Below, piece after piece: positions 17,102 through 26,497 of a stretch of DNA of 64,000 bases (its first letter is position 1; every line of letters begins with the position of its first letter). The notes beneath the pieces were generated by a model. The model was not told where the DNA came from, ran no database searches, and saw nothing but the letters and a program-made list of their open reading frames with translations. The position numbers and the translations under genes were made by a program. Origin of the DNA: Halobacteriales archaeon QS_1_69_70 (lineage in GTDB: Archaea; Halobacteriota; Halobacteria; Halobacteriales; Haloarculaceae); contig PXRI01000010.1 in the NCBI GenBank assembly GCA_003021005.1, forward strand, positions 43,445 to 107,444, in the 5' to 3' direction.

Positions 17102-18070
17102 ATGAGTGACTTCCCGGAGTACGTCGACGTCGACTACGCCGCCGGCGAGGGCGAGCACGCCGAGGACTACCCGACCCTCGAGGACAAGATCGAGCGGGCC
17201 GTCGAGGTCGTCCGGACGGGCCTCGAGGAGTACGACCACCCCGCCGTGATGTGGACCGGTGGCAAGGACTCCACGCTGACGCTGTACGTCGTCAAGGAGG
17301 TCGTCGAGCAGTTCGACTACGAGCTGCCGCCGACGGTGTTCATCGACCACTACCAGCACTTCGACGAACTGCTGGGGTTCGTCGACCGCTGGGCCGACGA
17401 GTGGGGCCTCGAGGTCATCTTCGCCCGCAACACCGACGTCGGCGACTACGTCGACGCCCACGACCTCGACCCCGGCGACGACATCTCCGTCGACGCCCTC
17501 TCCGAGCACAACCGCCACCACGTGCGGAACATCCTCGAGTACGACGAGGAGACCTTCCCGTTCCTCCTGGACACTTACGTCGGCAACCACCTGCTGAAGA
17601 CCGTCGCGCTGAACGACACCCTCGAGGCGGCGGGCATCGACGGCATCATCTCCGGCATCCGCTGGGACGAACAGGAGGCCCGCGCCGACGAGACGTTCTT
17701 CAGCCCCCGCCACGACCCCGACATCTACCCGCCGCACGACCGCATCCAGCCCATCCTCCAGTTCGACGAGGCCGACGTCTGGGACGCCTTCTGGTTCTAC
17801 GTCGTCCCCGAGACCGTCCCGGCGTTCCCGGACGACGGCTACGTCCCGCAGGCGTACGACGACCTGCCGAACGACCTCGACCACGAGGACGTCCCCGTCT
17901 CGCCGAAGTACTTCGCCGGCTTCCGGTCGCTCGGCAGCGAGATCTCCACCGAGAAGTCCGACGAGGAACCCGCCTGGCTCCAGGACCTCGAGGACACCAC
18001 CGAGCGGGCCGGCCGCGCCCAGGACAAGGAGGATCTCATGGAGCGGTTGCGCGACCTCGGCTACATGTGA
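17102..18070 (+). CDS. PAPS-reductase / CysD family protein
   Basis: 322 residues. The PP-loop ATP-binding motif is MWTGGKDSTLTL (about 50-61), followed by a Rossmann-like core (VFIDHYQHFDELLGFVDRW) and ISGIRWDEQEARADETFF. The C-terminal FAGFRSLGSEISTEKSDEEPAW resembles the end of the CysD sulfate-adenylyltransferase small subunit. The family activates sulfate or thiolates substrates; no cysN or sulfite reductase lies nearby, so the reaction is uncertain. Codon use is highly biased toward GC, suggesting good expression. A T-run (CCTTTTTGCACC) follows the stop. Confidence 0.82.
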   Translation: MSDFPEYVDVDYAAGEGEHAEDYPTLEDKIERAVEVVRTGLEEYDHPAVMWTGGKDSTLTLYVVKEVVEQFDYELPPTVFIDHYQHFDELLGFVDRWADEWGLEVIFARNTDVGDYVDAHDLDPGDDISVDALSEHNRHHVRNILEYDEETFPFLLDTYVGNHLLKTVALNDTLEAAGIDGIISGIRWDEQEARADETFFSPRHDPDIYPPHDRIQPILQFDEADVWDAFWFYVVPETVPAFPDDGYVPQAYDDLPNDLDHEDVPVSPKYFAGFRSLGSEISTEKSDEEPAWLQDLEDTTERAGRAQDKEDLMERLRDLGYM

Positions 18071-18073
18071 ACC

Positions 18074-18092
18074 GACCTTTTTGCACCTCCCT
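18074..18092 (+). terminator. T-run terminator candidate
   Basis: ACCGACCTTTTTGCACC directly follows the stop codon at 18070. Oligo-T runs act as archaeal terminators. Confidence 0.35.
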
Positions 18093-18235
18093 CGCGGCGC
18101 GTAGCGCCGCTCGGTCGGGCAAAAACGTCGATGAAAAATAGCGCGTGCTCCTTCCGCGAGCGCTTCGCGCTCGCTCCAGTCCGCGCGCGCTACCGCTCGG
18201 CGCGCTCCGCGCGCCTCGCGCTGACTACTGGGGCC

Positions 18236-18997
18236 TTACGTCTGCTCGGCCTCGACCTGCTCCTCGACGGACTTCGGCCGCACCAGGTCCGCAAGCGTCA
18301 CGAGCAGCCCGAGGAGCCAGCCGAGCGGCGTCGCGATGCAGAACCACATCAGGGCGACGACGACGCCCTCGAAGTCGTAGTTCTCGCTGAGGTAGTCGCT
18401 CACCGGGTCGAGCGGCCCGACGAAGACGTCGTCCCGGAAGAAGTTCGCGAGGTCGGTGCTCCGCTCGATGATCACGCCCAGCGCCGGGTCGTACAGCGCC
18501 GCGACCACCGGCGGGAGGAAGATCGCGTTCATCGCAAACGGGTACGCGAAGAGCACGGTGGTGGCCCGGCCGCCGACGCGCCTGAACACCACGGCGAGGC
18601 CGGCCGAGACCACGGCGACGGTGCTGGCGGCGGCGACGGCGACGAACCCGTCCGGCTGGAGTCGGACGCGGGCCAGTGCGGTGAGGAGGCCCCACACGAG
18701 GGCGGCGACGACGAGGACGCCGACGAGGCCGAGGCGGGTGGCGGCGGTGTCGAACCGGCGGGCGTTGAACCGGACGGCGAACCCGACGACGAGCAGCGGG
18801 TACAGGACCGCGACGAGGGGGACGCCGACGGCGCCCCAGGCGTAGTACTTGACCTCGTCGGCCCGCGTACGGGGCTTCCACTTGCCGAGCACGCGGTGGA
18901 CGGCGGTCCGCTGTCGCGGGAAGACCAGCTCCATCCAGGTCTCGTGAAGCCGCACGACGTCGACCCGGATACCCTCGACGATGCCGCCGGCTGCCAT
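18236..18997 (-). CDS. Integral membrane protein, unknown family
   Basis: 253 residues. A soluble N-terminus (MAAGGIVEGIRVDVVRLHETWMELVFPRQ ... RTRADEVKYYAWG) precedes about five to six transmembrane helices (GVPLVAVLYPLLVVGFAV, GLVGVLVVAALVWGLL, FVAVAAASTVAVVSAGLAVV, PFAMNAIFLPPVVAALY and VVVALMWFCIATPLGWLLGLL). The pattern is common in haloarchaeal hypothetical proteins. Start chosen at 18997; upstream open frame runs through the intergenic region and is proline/arginine-rich, not protein-like. Convergent with the PAPS-reductase-family gene. Confidence 0.6.
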   Translation of the reverse strand: MAAGGIVEGIRVDVVRLHETWMELVFPRQRTAVHRVLGKWKPRTRADEVKYYAWGAVGVPLVAVLYPLLVVGFAVRFNARRFDTAATRLGLVGVLVVAALVWGLLTALARVRLQPDGFVAVAAASTVAVVSAGLAVVFRRVGGRATTVLFAYPFAMNAIFLPPVVAALYDPALGVIIERSTDLANFFRDDVFVGPLDPVSDYLSENYDFEGVVVALMWFCIATPLGWLLGLLVTLADLVRPKSVEEQVEAEQT

Positions 18998-19077
18998 ACT
19001 GTCACCCTCCGGGCCGGCCCAAAAATAGGTTCCGACCGCCGGCCCGAGCCGGTTCACCGGCCCGGCGTCGCTCGCGG

Positions 19078-19911
19078 TCACCAGGCGTCGGGCGCGAAGT
19101 CGGGGTGGACGAGCCGTTCGGTCCGGTCGATGGCGTCGATGCGCGCCACCTCCGCGTCGGTGAGCGCGAGGTCCAGGGAAGCCCGGTTGTCGGCGATGTG
19201 GTCCCGGCCGGTCGCCTTCGGGATGGCGGCGACTCCCTTCTCCCGGAGCCACGCGAGGCTGACCTGCGCCGCCGAGGCGTCGTGGGCGGCGGCGATGTCG
19301 GTCAGGACGTCCACCTCGAAGACCTTCCCCCGAGCGAGCGGTGAGTACGCGACGAGGTCGATGCCGGCCTCGGCGCAGTGCTCCCGTAGCGCCGGCTGCT
19401 GGAGCAGCGGATGCATCTCCACCTGGTTGACCGCGATGGGCGCGTCGATGGCGGCCCGCGCGGCCTCGAGGTGCTCGGGTGTGAAGTTCGAGACGCCGAC
19501 GCGCTCAATCCGGCCCTGCTCGCGGAGAGCCGCGAACGCCGACAGCGTCTCCTCCGGGTCGTAATCGCCGGCCGGCCAGTGGACGTACAGACACTCGACC
19601 GAGTCGACGCCGAGCCGGTCGAGGCTGGCCGCCGTCGAGTCGCGGACCTCGTCGGGCGCCAGCCGGTCGATCCAGACCTTCGTCGCCAGGAATATGTCCT
19701 CTCGGTCGACGTCCGCCGCGGCGATACCCTCGCCGACCGCCGCCTCGTTGCCGTACGCCTGGGCTGTGTCGACGTGCCGGTAGCCCATCTCCAGGGCCGT
19801 CCGGACGGAGTCGACACACCGCTCGTGGTCGTCGTGCTGCCAGGTCCCGAGCCCGAGTGTCGGCGGTGCGGATTGGCCGCCTGCTCCCGGTTGGTCATCT
19901 CGCGTCGACAC
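19078..19911 (-). CDS. Aldo/keto reductase
   Basis: 277 residues from a GTG at 19911 (VSTRDDQPG). The TIM-barrel tetrad is visible: Asp and Tyr in HVDTAQAYGNE, Lys in FLATKVW, and His in LYVHWPAGDYD. NADPH-contacting signatures follow: GVSNFTPEHLE, VNQVEMHP, and AIPKATGRDHIADN. The enzyme reduces aldehydes or ketones with NADPH; the substrate is unknown. No ATG lies in frame close by, and the upstream frame crosses the intergenic repeat, so the exact start is uncertain. Confidence 0.82.
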   Translation of the reverse strand: MSTRDDQPGAGGQSAPPTLGLGTWQHDDHERCVDSVRTALEMGYRHVDTAQAYGNEAAVGEGIAAADVDREDIFLATKVWIDRLAPDEVRDSTAASLDRLGVDSVECLYVHWPAGDYDPEETLSAFAALREQGRIERVGVSNFTPEHLEAARAAIDAPIAVNQVEMHPLLQQPALREHCAEAGIDLVAYSPLARGKVFEVDVLTDIAAAHDASAAQVSLAWLREKGVAAIPKATGRDHIADNRASLDLALTDAEVARIDAIDRTERLVHPDFAPDAW

Positions 19912-20287
19912 GAGTCGGCGGTGGCAGGGCGCGCGGAAAACGGTTTGGAACGCGAGGCCGACCGAAGGGAGGCCTCGGACAGGTGAGCGGGAGGCGCGAG
20001 GCGCGACCAACGGGAGCGCCTCGGTATGAGCGAGCGGTGAGTGAAACGAGCCGCGAGCAGGGAGCGGAGCGACCGACGACACGCGAGCCGCGAGGCAACC
20101 ACCGGGAGCGCCTCGATATGATGAGCGGCGAGCACAAACCACCCGCGACCCGCGAGCACAACGACCCACGAGCCCAGCGACCCGCGAGCATGTGAGCGCC
20201 ACCGGCGACGCATGAACCAGACCGCCGGCGGGGCGTCACCGGGGACCGTCGCCCCACCACTAAGTTCCCCGGCGTCGAGGCGCCGCC
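19912..20287. repeat. Intergenic GC-rich repeat region (GACACGCGAGCC family)
   Basis: 376 bases between divergent genes. One forward core GACCGACGACACGCGAGCC begins at 20071, flanked by GGGAGCGGAGC and GAGCGGTGAGTG-like blocks. No gene or clear promoter is visible inside the repeat. Confidence 0.65.
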
Positions 20288-21727
20288 GTGAGCCTGCACT
20301 TCGCGTCCGCCGTCGACATCGCGGCAGGGGTTCGGGCCGGCGAACACGACCCGGTCGACGTCGCCGAGTCGTTCCTCGACCGCATCGAGCGCCGGAACGC
20401 GGTGACCAACGCGTTCGTCACCGTCCTCCGGGAGGAAGCCCGCGAGCGCGCCGCGGCGGTCCGCGAGCGGGTCGACGCCGGCGAGGCCCTCCCGCTGGCC
20501 GGCGTCCCCGTGGCGGTGAAGGACCTCTCCGAGACCAAGGCCGGCGTGCCGAACACGATGGGGCTGGCGCCGTTCGCCGACGACGTCGCCGAGGAGACGA
20601 GCGTCACCGTCCGCCGACTCGAGGCGGCCGGGGCCGTCGTCGTCGGCACCACGAACACGCCGGAACTCGGCCACTCGGTGCGGACGGACAACGACCTCCA
20701 GGGCCCGACGGGGACGCCGGTCGATCCCGACTACAACGCCGGCGGCTCCTCGGGCGGGTCGGCGGCGGCGCTCGCCGACGGCTGCTGTGCACTGGCGACC
20801 GGCAGCGACGTCGGCGGGTCGCTCCGGACGCCGGCCGCCTGCTGTGGCGTCGTCAGCCTCAAGCCCAGTTTCGGGCTCGTCCCGCGCGGCACCCGCGTCA
20901 ACGGCTTCCGCGGCCACACGCCGGTCGGGGTGCTCGGTCCAATGGCGCGCGACGTCGAGAGCCTCGCGCTCATGCTCGACGTCGTGGCCGGTCGCGACCG
21001 CGTCGACCCCTTCAGCGTCCCGACGACGGACGACTACCGCCCCGCCGCCGCGGACCCGCCGGACCCCACCGACCTGACGCTCGCGTACTCGCCCGACCTC
21101 GACCTCTTTTCGGTCGAGCCGTCGGTCAGTGAGGCGGTCGAGGCCACCCTCGAGACGCTTGCGGACGCCGGCGCGACCGTCGAGAAGTTCACGGTGGACG
21201 CCCCGCCATCGGGCGAGTTGACCCACGCCTACAGCCTCGCGGTGACGACCTTCTTCGCCACCGCCGTGGCGGAGGTGAACGAGGATCGCGACGTGGCGCT
21301 TCTGGCCGACTTCCCCGACGCCGTGCCGAGCGACCTCCGGACGTACGTCTCGATGGGCCGGAGCCACGACGCCGTCGACGTCGCGACCGCGGACTTCCCC
21401 CGGACGACCCTGCACCGCGCCGTCGAGGACGCCCTGGCGGGGTACGACGCACTGGTCTGTCCGACGCTTGCGACGCCCCCGTTGACCCACGCGGAGCCGA
21501 TCCCGCCGACGATCGACGGCGAGCCGACGGGGAGCGTTCCGACCGCCTGGACGATGGCGTGGCCGTTCAACATGACGGGCCACCCCGTCGTCAACGTCCC
21601 CGCCGGCACCGTCGACGGGCTCCCGGTCGGCATGCAGGTCGTCGGCCCGGCGTACGGGGAGCCGCGGCTGCTCGAGGTCGCGGCGGCCGTAGAGGCCATT
21701 GCCGGGTGGAAGTACCCGGAGTCGTGA
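20288..21727 (+). CDS. Amidase (amidase-signature family)
   Basis: 479 residues from a GTG start. The Ser-cisSer-Lys triad is present: Lys78 in VPVAVKDL, the signature AGGSSGGSAAALA with cis-Ser at about 154-155, and nucleophile Ser178 in GSDVGGSLRTPA. Such enzymes hydrolyse carboxamides in the cytoplasm. It is not obviously the GatA subunit, because gatB/gatC-type neighbours are absent and the C-terminal substrate region (AWTMAWPFNMTGHPVVNVPAG) matches stand-alone amidases. The gene is preceded by the repeat region and followed closely by the convergent rhomboid-like gene. Confidence 0.88.
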   Translation: MSLHFASAVDIAAGVRAGEHDPVDVAESFLDRIERRNAVTNAFVTVLREEARERAAAVRERVDAGEALPLAGVPVAVKDLSETKAGVPNTMGLAPFADDVAEETSVTVRRLEAAGAVVVGTTNTPELGHSVRTDNDLQGPTGTPVDPDYNAGGSSGGSAAALADGCCALATGSDVGGSLRTPAACCGVVSLKPSFGLVPRGTRVNGFRGHTPVGVLGPMARDVESLALMLDVVAGRDRVDPFSVPTTDDYRPAAADPPDPTDLTLAYSPDLDLFSVEPSVSEAVEATLETLADAGATVEKFTVDAPPSGELTHAYSLAVTTFFATAVAEVNEDRDVALLADFPDAVPSDLRTYVSMGRSHDAVDVATADFPRTTLHRAVEDALAGYDALVCPTLATPPLTHAEPIPPTIDGEPTGSVPTAWTMAWPFNMTGHPVVNVPAGTVDGLPVGMQVVGPAYGEPRLLEVAAAVEAIAGWKYPES

Positions 21728-21749
21728 TACGGACGATCGTTCCCCGCCG

Positions 21750-22601
21750 TCACCTGCCCGTTCCCGGCAGTAAGAGATACGTGAACGCGGAGATGAACCC
21801 GAGCGCGAAGCCGAGCACGTGCGTGTAGAGGTTGACGATGGTACCGCCCTGGGTGGGGTCCGCCGGGAAGGCCACGAACGGGTACCCGAAGTACAGGAGC
21901 GTCGAGACGGCACCCAGTTCGAGATACCCGGGTGGCGTGCCGACGAAGCCGTCCCGGAGGCGACGGACGGCAACCTTGACGCCCGGGAGGTGATGGACGT
22001 AGAGCCCACAGCAGAGCAGCGCGGCGGCGCCGATGGCGAGGCTCTCCCGGGTCGCCGGGGCGATGGCGACGCTTATCGTGGCGACCGCGAGGAAGAACGC
22101 GACCGGGGCGTGCCGGTCGGCCCCGGCGGTGGCCGCTCTGTCGGCGGCATAGAGGTACAGAGACAGCGCCAACAGCCCGAAGAAGCCCAGGAGGACGCCG
22201 GAGAACCCGAAGGCGACGGCCCGCTCGAAATACAGGAGGTTCAGCGCCGAGAGCCCCGGCGGGAGCGAAATGAGCGAGGAGACGAACGCGACCCGGAACA
22301 GTCGCCGGCGGCCGGCGAGCAGACAGGAGAGGTACGCCGCGGGGACGACGGCCGCGTAGCCGGCAACGTTCGCCGCCAGATGTATCGGGGTCCGGTGGAC
22401 GAAGTGGGAGGCGTACATCGTGACCAGCGTGGGCTCGGCATACCGGAGGACGTAGGCCTCACGCGTGCCGGCCGGGAGCGAGAACATGGCGAGGAGGGCG
22501 AACGGGACCGCGGCGAGGAGGCCCGCGTCGAGCAGGGAGCCTCGGGCGTGCAGCGTCGTCCCGATCCCGGGATGGAGCGCCGACCGTCGACCTGATGCCA
22601 T
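21750..22601 (-). CDS. Rhomboid-like intramembrane protease
   Basis: 283 residues, about seven helices. The rhomboid pattern is recognisable: HFVHRTPIHLAANVAGY in helix 2 (the H-x5-H-x3-N motif), the serine in AFGFSGVLLGFFGLL (G-x-S-G), and the dyad histidine in VNLYTHVLGFALGF. This would make it an active serine protease cleaving within the membrane. It is divergent from standard rhomboids, with a longer loop between helices (GLSALNLLYFERAV). ATG at 22601; a GTG one codon upstream is also possible. Confidence 0.72.
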   Translation of the reverse strand: MASGRRSALHPGIGTTLHARGSLLDAGLLAAVPFALLAMFSLPAGTREAYVLRYAEPTLVTMYASHFVHRTPIHLAANVAGYAAVVPAAYLSCLLAGRRRLFRVAFVSSLISLPPGLSALNLLYFERAVAFGFSGVLLGFFGLLALSLYLYAADRAATAGADRHAPVAFFLAVATISVAIAPATRESLAIGAAALLCCGLYVHHLPGVKVAVRRLRDGFVGTPPGYLELGAVSTLLYFGYPFVAFPADPTQGGTIVNLYTHVLGFALGFISAFTYLLLPGTGR

Positions 22602-22753
22602 CACCCGGCCTAGGGAGTACGTTCATAAACACCCACGACCGGTATCGAGTCTCGAAAGTCGATGCGGGCTCGCGGGTGGCGGTGGCGACGCCCCCGGGCA
22701 GTTTTCGGCCGGGGCCCGATTGAGGTAACTCGCCGGCCGGTCGCAATCCGGCC

Positions 22754-23092
22754 TCAGTCGTCGGCCGCCGCGGCGTCGCCGCCGTCGGCGTCGGCCGCTG
22801 CGGCGTCCTCGATGCTCGGCGGGTACTCGCCGCGGTCGAGTTTCAGGTCGGTCGTCGGTCGCGCCATGCAGGTGAGCGCGAACCGGGCGGCCTCCGCGTC
22901 CGTGAGCCCACGGGCCGCCGGCTGGGTGACCTCGCCCTCGACGATCTCCGCCGAGCAGGCCAGACACATCCCGACGCGGCATGAATACTCCTGGGCGATC
23001 CCCTCCTCGATGCAGCGGGCGAGGACCGTCTCCGTGTCGGCGACGGTAATGGTCTCGCCCGTCCCGACGAACTCGACGGTGTGATCGGTCAT
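22754..23092 (-). CDS. 2Fe-2S ferredoxin
   Basis: 112 residues. The plant-type cluster ligands are seen in SCRVGMCLACSAEIVEG and the distal Cys in FALTCMARP, giving C-x4-C-x2-C...C. The C-terminus is an Ala/Asp tail typical of halophilic adaptation. It carries electrons for cytoplasmic oxidoreductases. The ATG at 23092 gives MTDHTVEFVGTGETI, the standard beginning; upstream codons are not conserved. It is divergent from the GGR-family flavoprotein at 23730 across a 637-base repeat-filled gap. Confidence 0.88.
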   Translation of the reverse strand: MTDHTVEFVGTGETITVADTETVLARCIEEGIAQEYSCRVGMCLACSAEIVEGEVTQPAARGLTDAEAARFALTCMARPTTDLKLDRGEYPPSIEDAAAADADGGDAAAADD

Positions 23093-23729
23093 GGCCCCCT
23101 CTTTGCCCATCGGCGACAAAAACCTCCCGACCGCCGGGACCGAGGTCGGCCGGCCAGCCACTGTTCAGATTAGGATCCCGTTCGTCAGACAGCTCGACTC
23201 ACCGGACTCAGGGCCTCAGTCGGCCCCTCGGACAATCAGTTCGGGCGGGACTCTGCAAGGGGCCGGCTGCGTCGCGGCGTCGCCGCGACGCCTGTCGGTT
23301 GCCGGCGCTGCCGGCAACCCGCTCGGGGACGGCCGGCGACGGTGAGCCGAGCGACGCGAGGCGAACAGCGCGGCGCGAAGCGCCGCGGGCCGTGCGAGCG
23401 GCCGATGGCCGCGAGCAGACCGAGCCGGGCGGCCCGACCGCGGGAAGGGCCGCCGGATGTGCGAACGGCGAGCGGGAGGTCGAGCGAAGCGAGACCTCCA
23501 GGGGTGAGCGGCGACCGGCGGGAGCCGCGAGCGACGCGAGCCGTGAGCCGGGCGGCCGACTGAAAGGAGGCCGCCGGACGGGCGAGCGGCGAACGTAGTG
23601 AGCCGCGAGCACCGCCCGACCCGAGAAGCCGGGGGCTTGCGTCCACCGGAGAATTACTCCACGCGTAAACTGAACACTGCCGGCCGGCCAAGAGGTAACG
23701 TTTTCCCGCCCGCGGCTCCAGTGGCCGGC
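23093..23729. repeat. Intergenic GC-rich repeat region, variant type
   Basis: 637 bases between divergent genes. The left 150 bases are unremarkable. 23270-23620 is built of GAGCGACGCGAGGCG-, GAGCGGCGA- and GGGCGGCC-like blocks of the same style as the other spacers but lacks an exact GACACGCGAGCC core. A short pair CGCGGCGTCGCCGCGACGCC near 23274 can form a hairpin. No gene seen. Confidence 0.55.
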
Positions 23730-25100
23730 ATGACTATCTTCGAGTACGACGTCGTCGTCGTCGGGGCCGGGACGGCCGGGTGTTACGCCGCCGCGACGGT
23801 CGCGAACGCGGGCCACGACGTCGTCATCGTAGAGCGGAAAGACGAGACCGAGGCGGGCCACATCGCCTGCGGGGACGCCCTGAAGGGCGCGAACAACTTC
23901 CCGGAGGCGATCCCGAAGGCCGAGATCGACGACGCGTTCACCAATACCGAGGTCGACCACGGGCAGTTCGAGATCCCGCGCGAGGACGCCGTCCTGGACA
24001 TTCCGGTCCCCGGGGAGCTGGCCGTAATCGACCGGTGGGAGTACGGCCGGCTGATCATTGACGGCGCCGAGCGGGCCGGCGCGGACCTCCACTACGACAC
24101 GGTCGTCCAGGACGTGCTGCAGGACGACGAGGGCCGCGTCCACGGCATCGAGGCCGCCCGGACGGGCGAGCCCCGTACCTACGAGGCCGAGGTCGTCATC
24201 GACGCCGCCGGCGCGCTGTCGCTCCTGCAGGACAAGACCGACTTCGACGGGTCGACCTTCGACACGAACGTCCGGTACTCGCAGTTCTCCTCGGCCTACC
24301 GGGAGATCATCGAGGTCGACGAGCCAGTCGCGTGGGCCGACGCCCTGGTGTTCAAGCCCACGAAGCGCTCTGCGGGCTACCTCTGGTACTTCCCCCGGAC
24401 CGCGACGGAGATAAACGTCGGACTCGGCTTCCAGATGGACGCCGAGCCGATGGAGCTGGTCGCGGACCTCCGGGAGGACATCACCCGCCGGCCGGAACTG
24501 CAGGACGCGACCGTCAAGGACAAGCTCGGCGCCGCCCTCCCGACCCGCCGGCCGTACGACTCCGCGGTCGCGCCGGGCTACATGGCCATCGGGGACGCCG
24601 CCGCCCACGTCAACCCCATCAGCGGCGGCGGCATCGCCGGCGCCGCCTACGCCGGCCAGTACGCCGGCACCCAGGCCGTCGAGGCCATCGCCGAGGGCGA
24701 CGTCGGCGAGGCCGCCCTCTGGCGGTACAACGAGCGCGTCATGGAGCACTTCGGCGGCCGGTACGCCGCCCTCGACGTCTACAACGTCTTCTCGACGGCC
24801 TACGACCTCGACGACCTGCTCGCCCTGATCGGCGCGCTGCCCGGCGAGCGCATCTCCGAGGCGCTGTACTCGGGGTCGGCGGAGTTCGACCTCCGGCTGA
24901 AGCTCCGCGTCCTCTACGAGACGTTCGGCCACTGGGGGACGCTGAAGAACCTCTACGACGCCAAGCGTCTGGCTGACCGCCTGCTCGCCCACTACGAGGA
25001 CTACCCTTCGAGTCCGGACGGCTTCGCGACCTGGCAGGCAGAGCGGGACGGCATCATGGACGACATCTACGCCGAGGTCGGGGCGGAACCGAAGTACTGA
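23730..25100 (+). CDS. Geranylgeranyl reductase family flavoprotein
   Basis: 456 residues. The FAD-binding motif is VVVVGAGTAGCYAAATV (8-24), the family GYLWYFPR motif near 210-217 and the FAD-closing GDAAAHVNPISGGGIAGAAYAG near 287-308 are present. Members saturate isoprenoid chains of archaeal lipids or quinones; this one is a member by motif, but haloarchaea carry several paralogs, so I cannot say it is the lipid enzyme. The adjacent divergent 2Fe-2S ferredoxin could be its electron donor, an inference from position. Start at 23730 gives MTIFEYDVVVVG. Confidence 0.85.
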   Translation: MTIFEYDVVVVGAGTAGCYAAATVANAGHDVVIVERKDETEAGHIACGDALKGANNFPEAIPKAEIDDAFTNTEVDHGQFEIPREDAVLDIPVPGELAVIDRWEYGRLIIDGAERAGADLHYDTVVQDVLQDDEGRVHGIEAARTGEPRTYEAEVVIDAAGALSLLQDKTDFDGSTFDTNVRYSQFSSAYREIIEVDEPVAWADALVFKPTKRSAGYLWYFPRTATEINVGLGFQMDAEPMELVADLREDITRRPELQDATVKDKLGAALPTRRPYDSAVAPGYMAIGDAAAHVNPISGGGIAGAAYAGQYAGTQAVEAIAEGDVGEAALWRYNERVMEHFGGRYAALDVYNVFSTAYDLDDLLALIGALPGERISEALYSGSAEFDLRLKLRVLYETFGHWGTLKNLYDAKRLADRLLAHYEDYPSSPDGFATWQAERDGIMDDIYAEVGAEPKY

Positions 25101-25475
25101 GTTCGTATCGTGAGCCCGGGTGCTGGGCCCTCGACGCGGACGCCGGCTCGGTCGTGAAACCGCAGAGGAACTCCCGCGTCGCTCGGTCGCGGATAGCGCC
25201 CGCTGTGGGGTCGCCGGCGACCAGCGGAGGGCGGTACTCCCGTCAGACGACAAGAAAGCACCCCGCTACCGAACCTTCCACGCGTCAGAAACCGAAATAT
25301 ATAAACAGACCGCTGTAAAATACGAGTTCTACTTCGTGCCGTTTGCTACCGTCGAGTCCGGTCGGCGGCCGCCGACGGGTAGCCGGCGACCGAGCGGGGC
25401 TATCATCGGGGTCGTGAGCATCGGGCACGCCCGACACGACGGCGCGAATGCCGAGACGCTACAGGAACGTTACCT
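25101..25475. other. Intergenic leader region upstream of the Tat-exported protein
   Basis: 375 bases. A strong TATA-like GAAATATATAAACAG sits at 25294-25308, which would give a start near 25330 and a leader of about 145 bases before the ATG at 25476. I see no small gene in it. Confidence 0.45.
25296..25307 (+). promoter_or_regulatory. TATA box
   Basis: AAATATATAAAC is the strongest TATA-like sequence in this part of the window and precedes the Tat-exported protein gene on the same strand, leaving an unusually long leader for a haloarchaeon. Confidence 0.55.
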
Positions 25476-26114
25476 ATGACGGACGACACCACACTCGACA
25501 GGCGAAGCGTACTCCGACTGACGGGCGGAACGATCGCGGCGTCGACGGTGGCGGCCGGACCGGTGACCGGACAGACGGCCGAAGAGGAGTGCACCGCGCC
25601 GTCCGAGCCGCTCGAACTGACGTCGGTCACGCGGACCGAACACTCGGGGCCGACGACGGTGGAGGGCGACGAACTCCCGGTCGTCGTGGGTGCAGGCCTG
25701 CTCGTCACCTTCCCGACCGAGTCGTTCAGCGTTCCGGCGGAGGCCGGCGACTTCACCGCCGATCCGGACAACAGCGGCTGTTATGCGTACCGCATCGACG
25801 CGGAACTGTCCTGGAACCCGACCGAGAGCGGCCCGACCAATGCCGGGCTGTTCCTGTACGAGGGCACCAGTCTCGACGGTCGCTGTATCGCGAAGGCGAC
25901 CGGCGAGGACGTCGCGCCGCAGGGAGCCAACACGGTTTCGGTCTCGGTGCAGGGCGAGGGGACGTTCGAGGGATCCAACGCCAGCGGCGAGGACGTGACC
26001 AACGACTACACGGTCGGCCCGGATGACTACACCATGGGCGTGCAGGGACGCGTCGGCATCGCGGACTTCGAGGCGACGGCTACGGCGTCCGTCGTGCCCC
26101 TCAACTCGGAATAG
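25476..26114 (+). CDS. Tat-exported secreted protein, unknown
   Basis: 212 residues. The N-terminus DRRSVLRLTGGTIAASTVAAG is a twin-arginine signal peptide (RR at residues 9-10). The mature part is beta-rich and acidic, with three Cys (EEC, SGC, GRC) that may form disulfides. It ends in SVVPLNSE. No family recognised. Its last 50 codons and the 230 bases downstream are duplicated 1.2 kb away. The gene begins the AT-rich accessory island. Confidence 0.65.
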   Translation: MTDDTTLDRRSVLRLTGGTIAASTVAAGPVTGQTAEEECTAPSEPLELTSVTRTEHSGPTTVEGDELPVVVGAGLLVTFPTESFSVPAEAGDFTADPDNSGCYAYRIDAELSWNPTESGPTNAGLFLYEGTSLDGRCIAKATGEDVAPQGANTVSVSVQGEGTFEGSNASGEDVTNDYTVGPDDYTMGVQGRVGIADFEATATASVVPLNSE

Positions 26115-26342
26115 CCCGCCCCACCGACGGCTTTCTCGACGGCGCCCTCACTGACAGACCCGGCTGTCGGGTCTCTGTTCGTCGCGGGAGACGTACCCGA
26201 GCGACGATGACTCGCCTCCTGGGTCGCCGGAAACTGCCTCGGGAGCATTCTTCGAATACCCCCTCGGCGGATCCTCCGTGTGGGTTCGAGTTACTGTAGG
26301 TTTAGGAATGCCTGTCCGAACCGATTCGGGAAACACATCCAG
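25976..26342. repeat. Segmental duplication, copy 1
   Basis: The last part of the Tat-exported gene and about 230 bases beyond its stop codon are repeated at 27179-27546 with clear but imperfect similarity. Shared landmarks include GTCGTGCCCCTCAACTCGGA at the coding end and ATGCCTGTCCGAACCGATTC near the right end. Confidence 0.85.
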
Positions 26343-26497
26343 GCTATACCCAATAGATCATCCAATTTGTAGCGATGGGTAGCGTGCTGAACCGGTAATC
26401 TTTGACGCACTCGTTTTGTCAGAAGAAAGCATGTCAGGTAGAACCACGTTATTCGATTTTATTATTTTAGTGATTCAAAAAGAACTAGTCCTACGTA
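26115..26497. other. Intergenic, part duplication, part AT-rich
   Basis: 383 bases between the Tat-exported gene and a convergent membrane protein. The left part is duplication copy 1; the right part (26345-26497) is AT-rich with runs such as CGATTTTATTATTTTAGTG. No gene seen. Confidence 0.4.
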
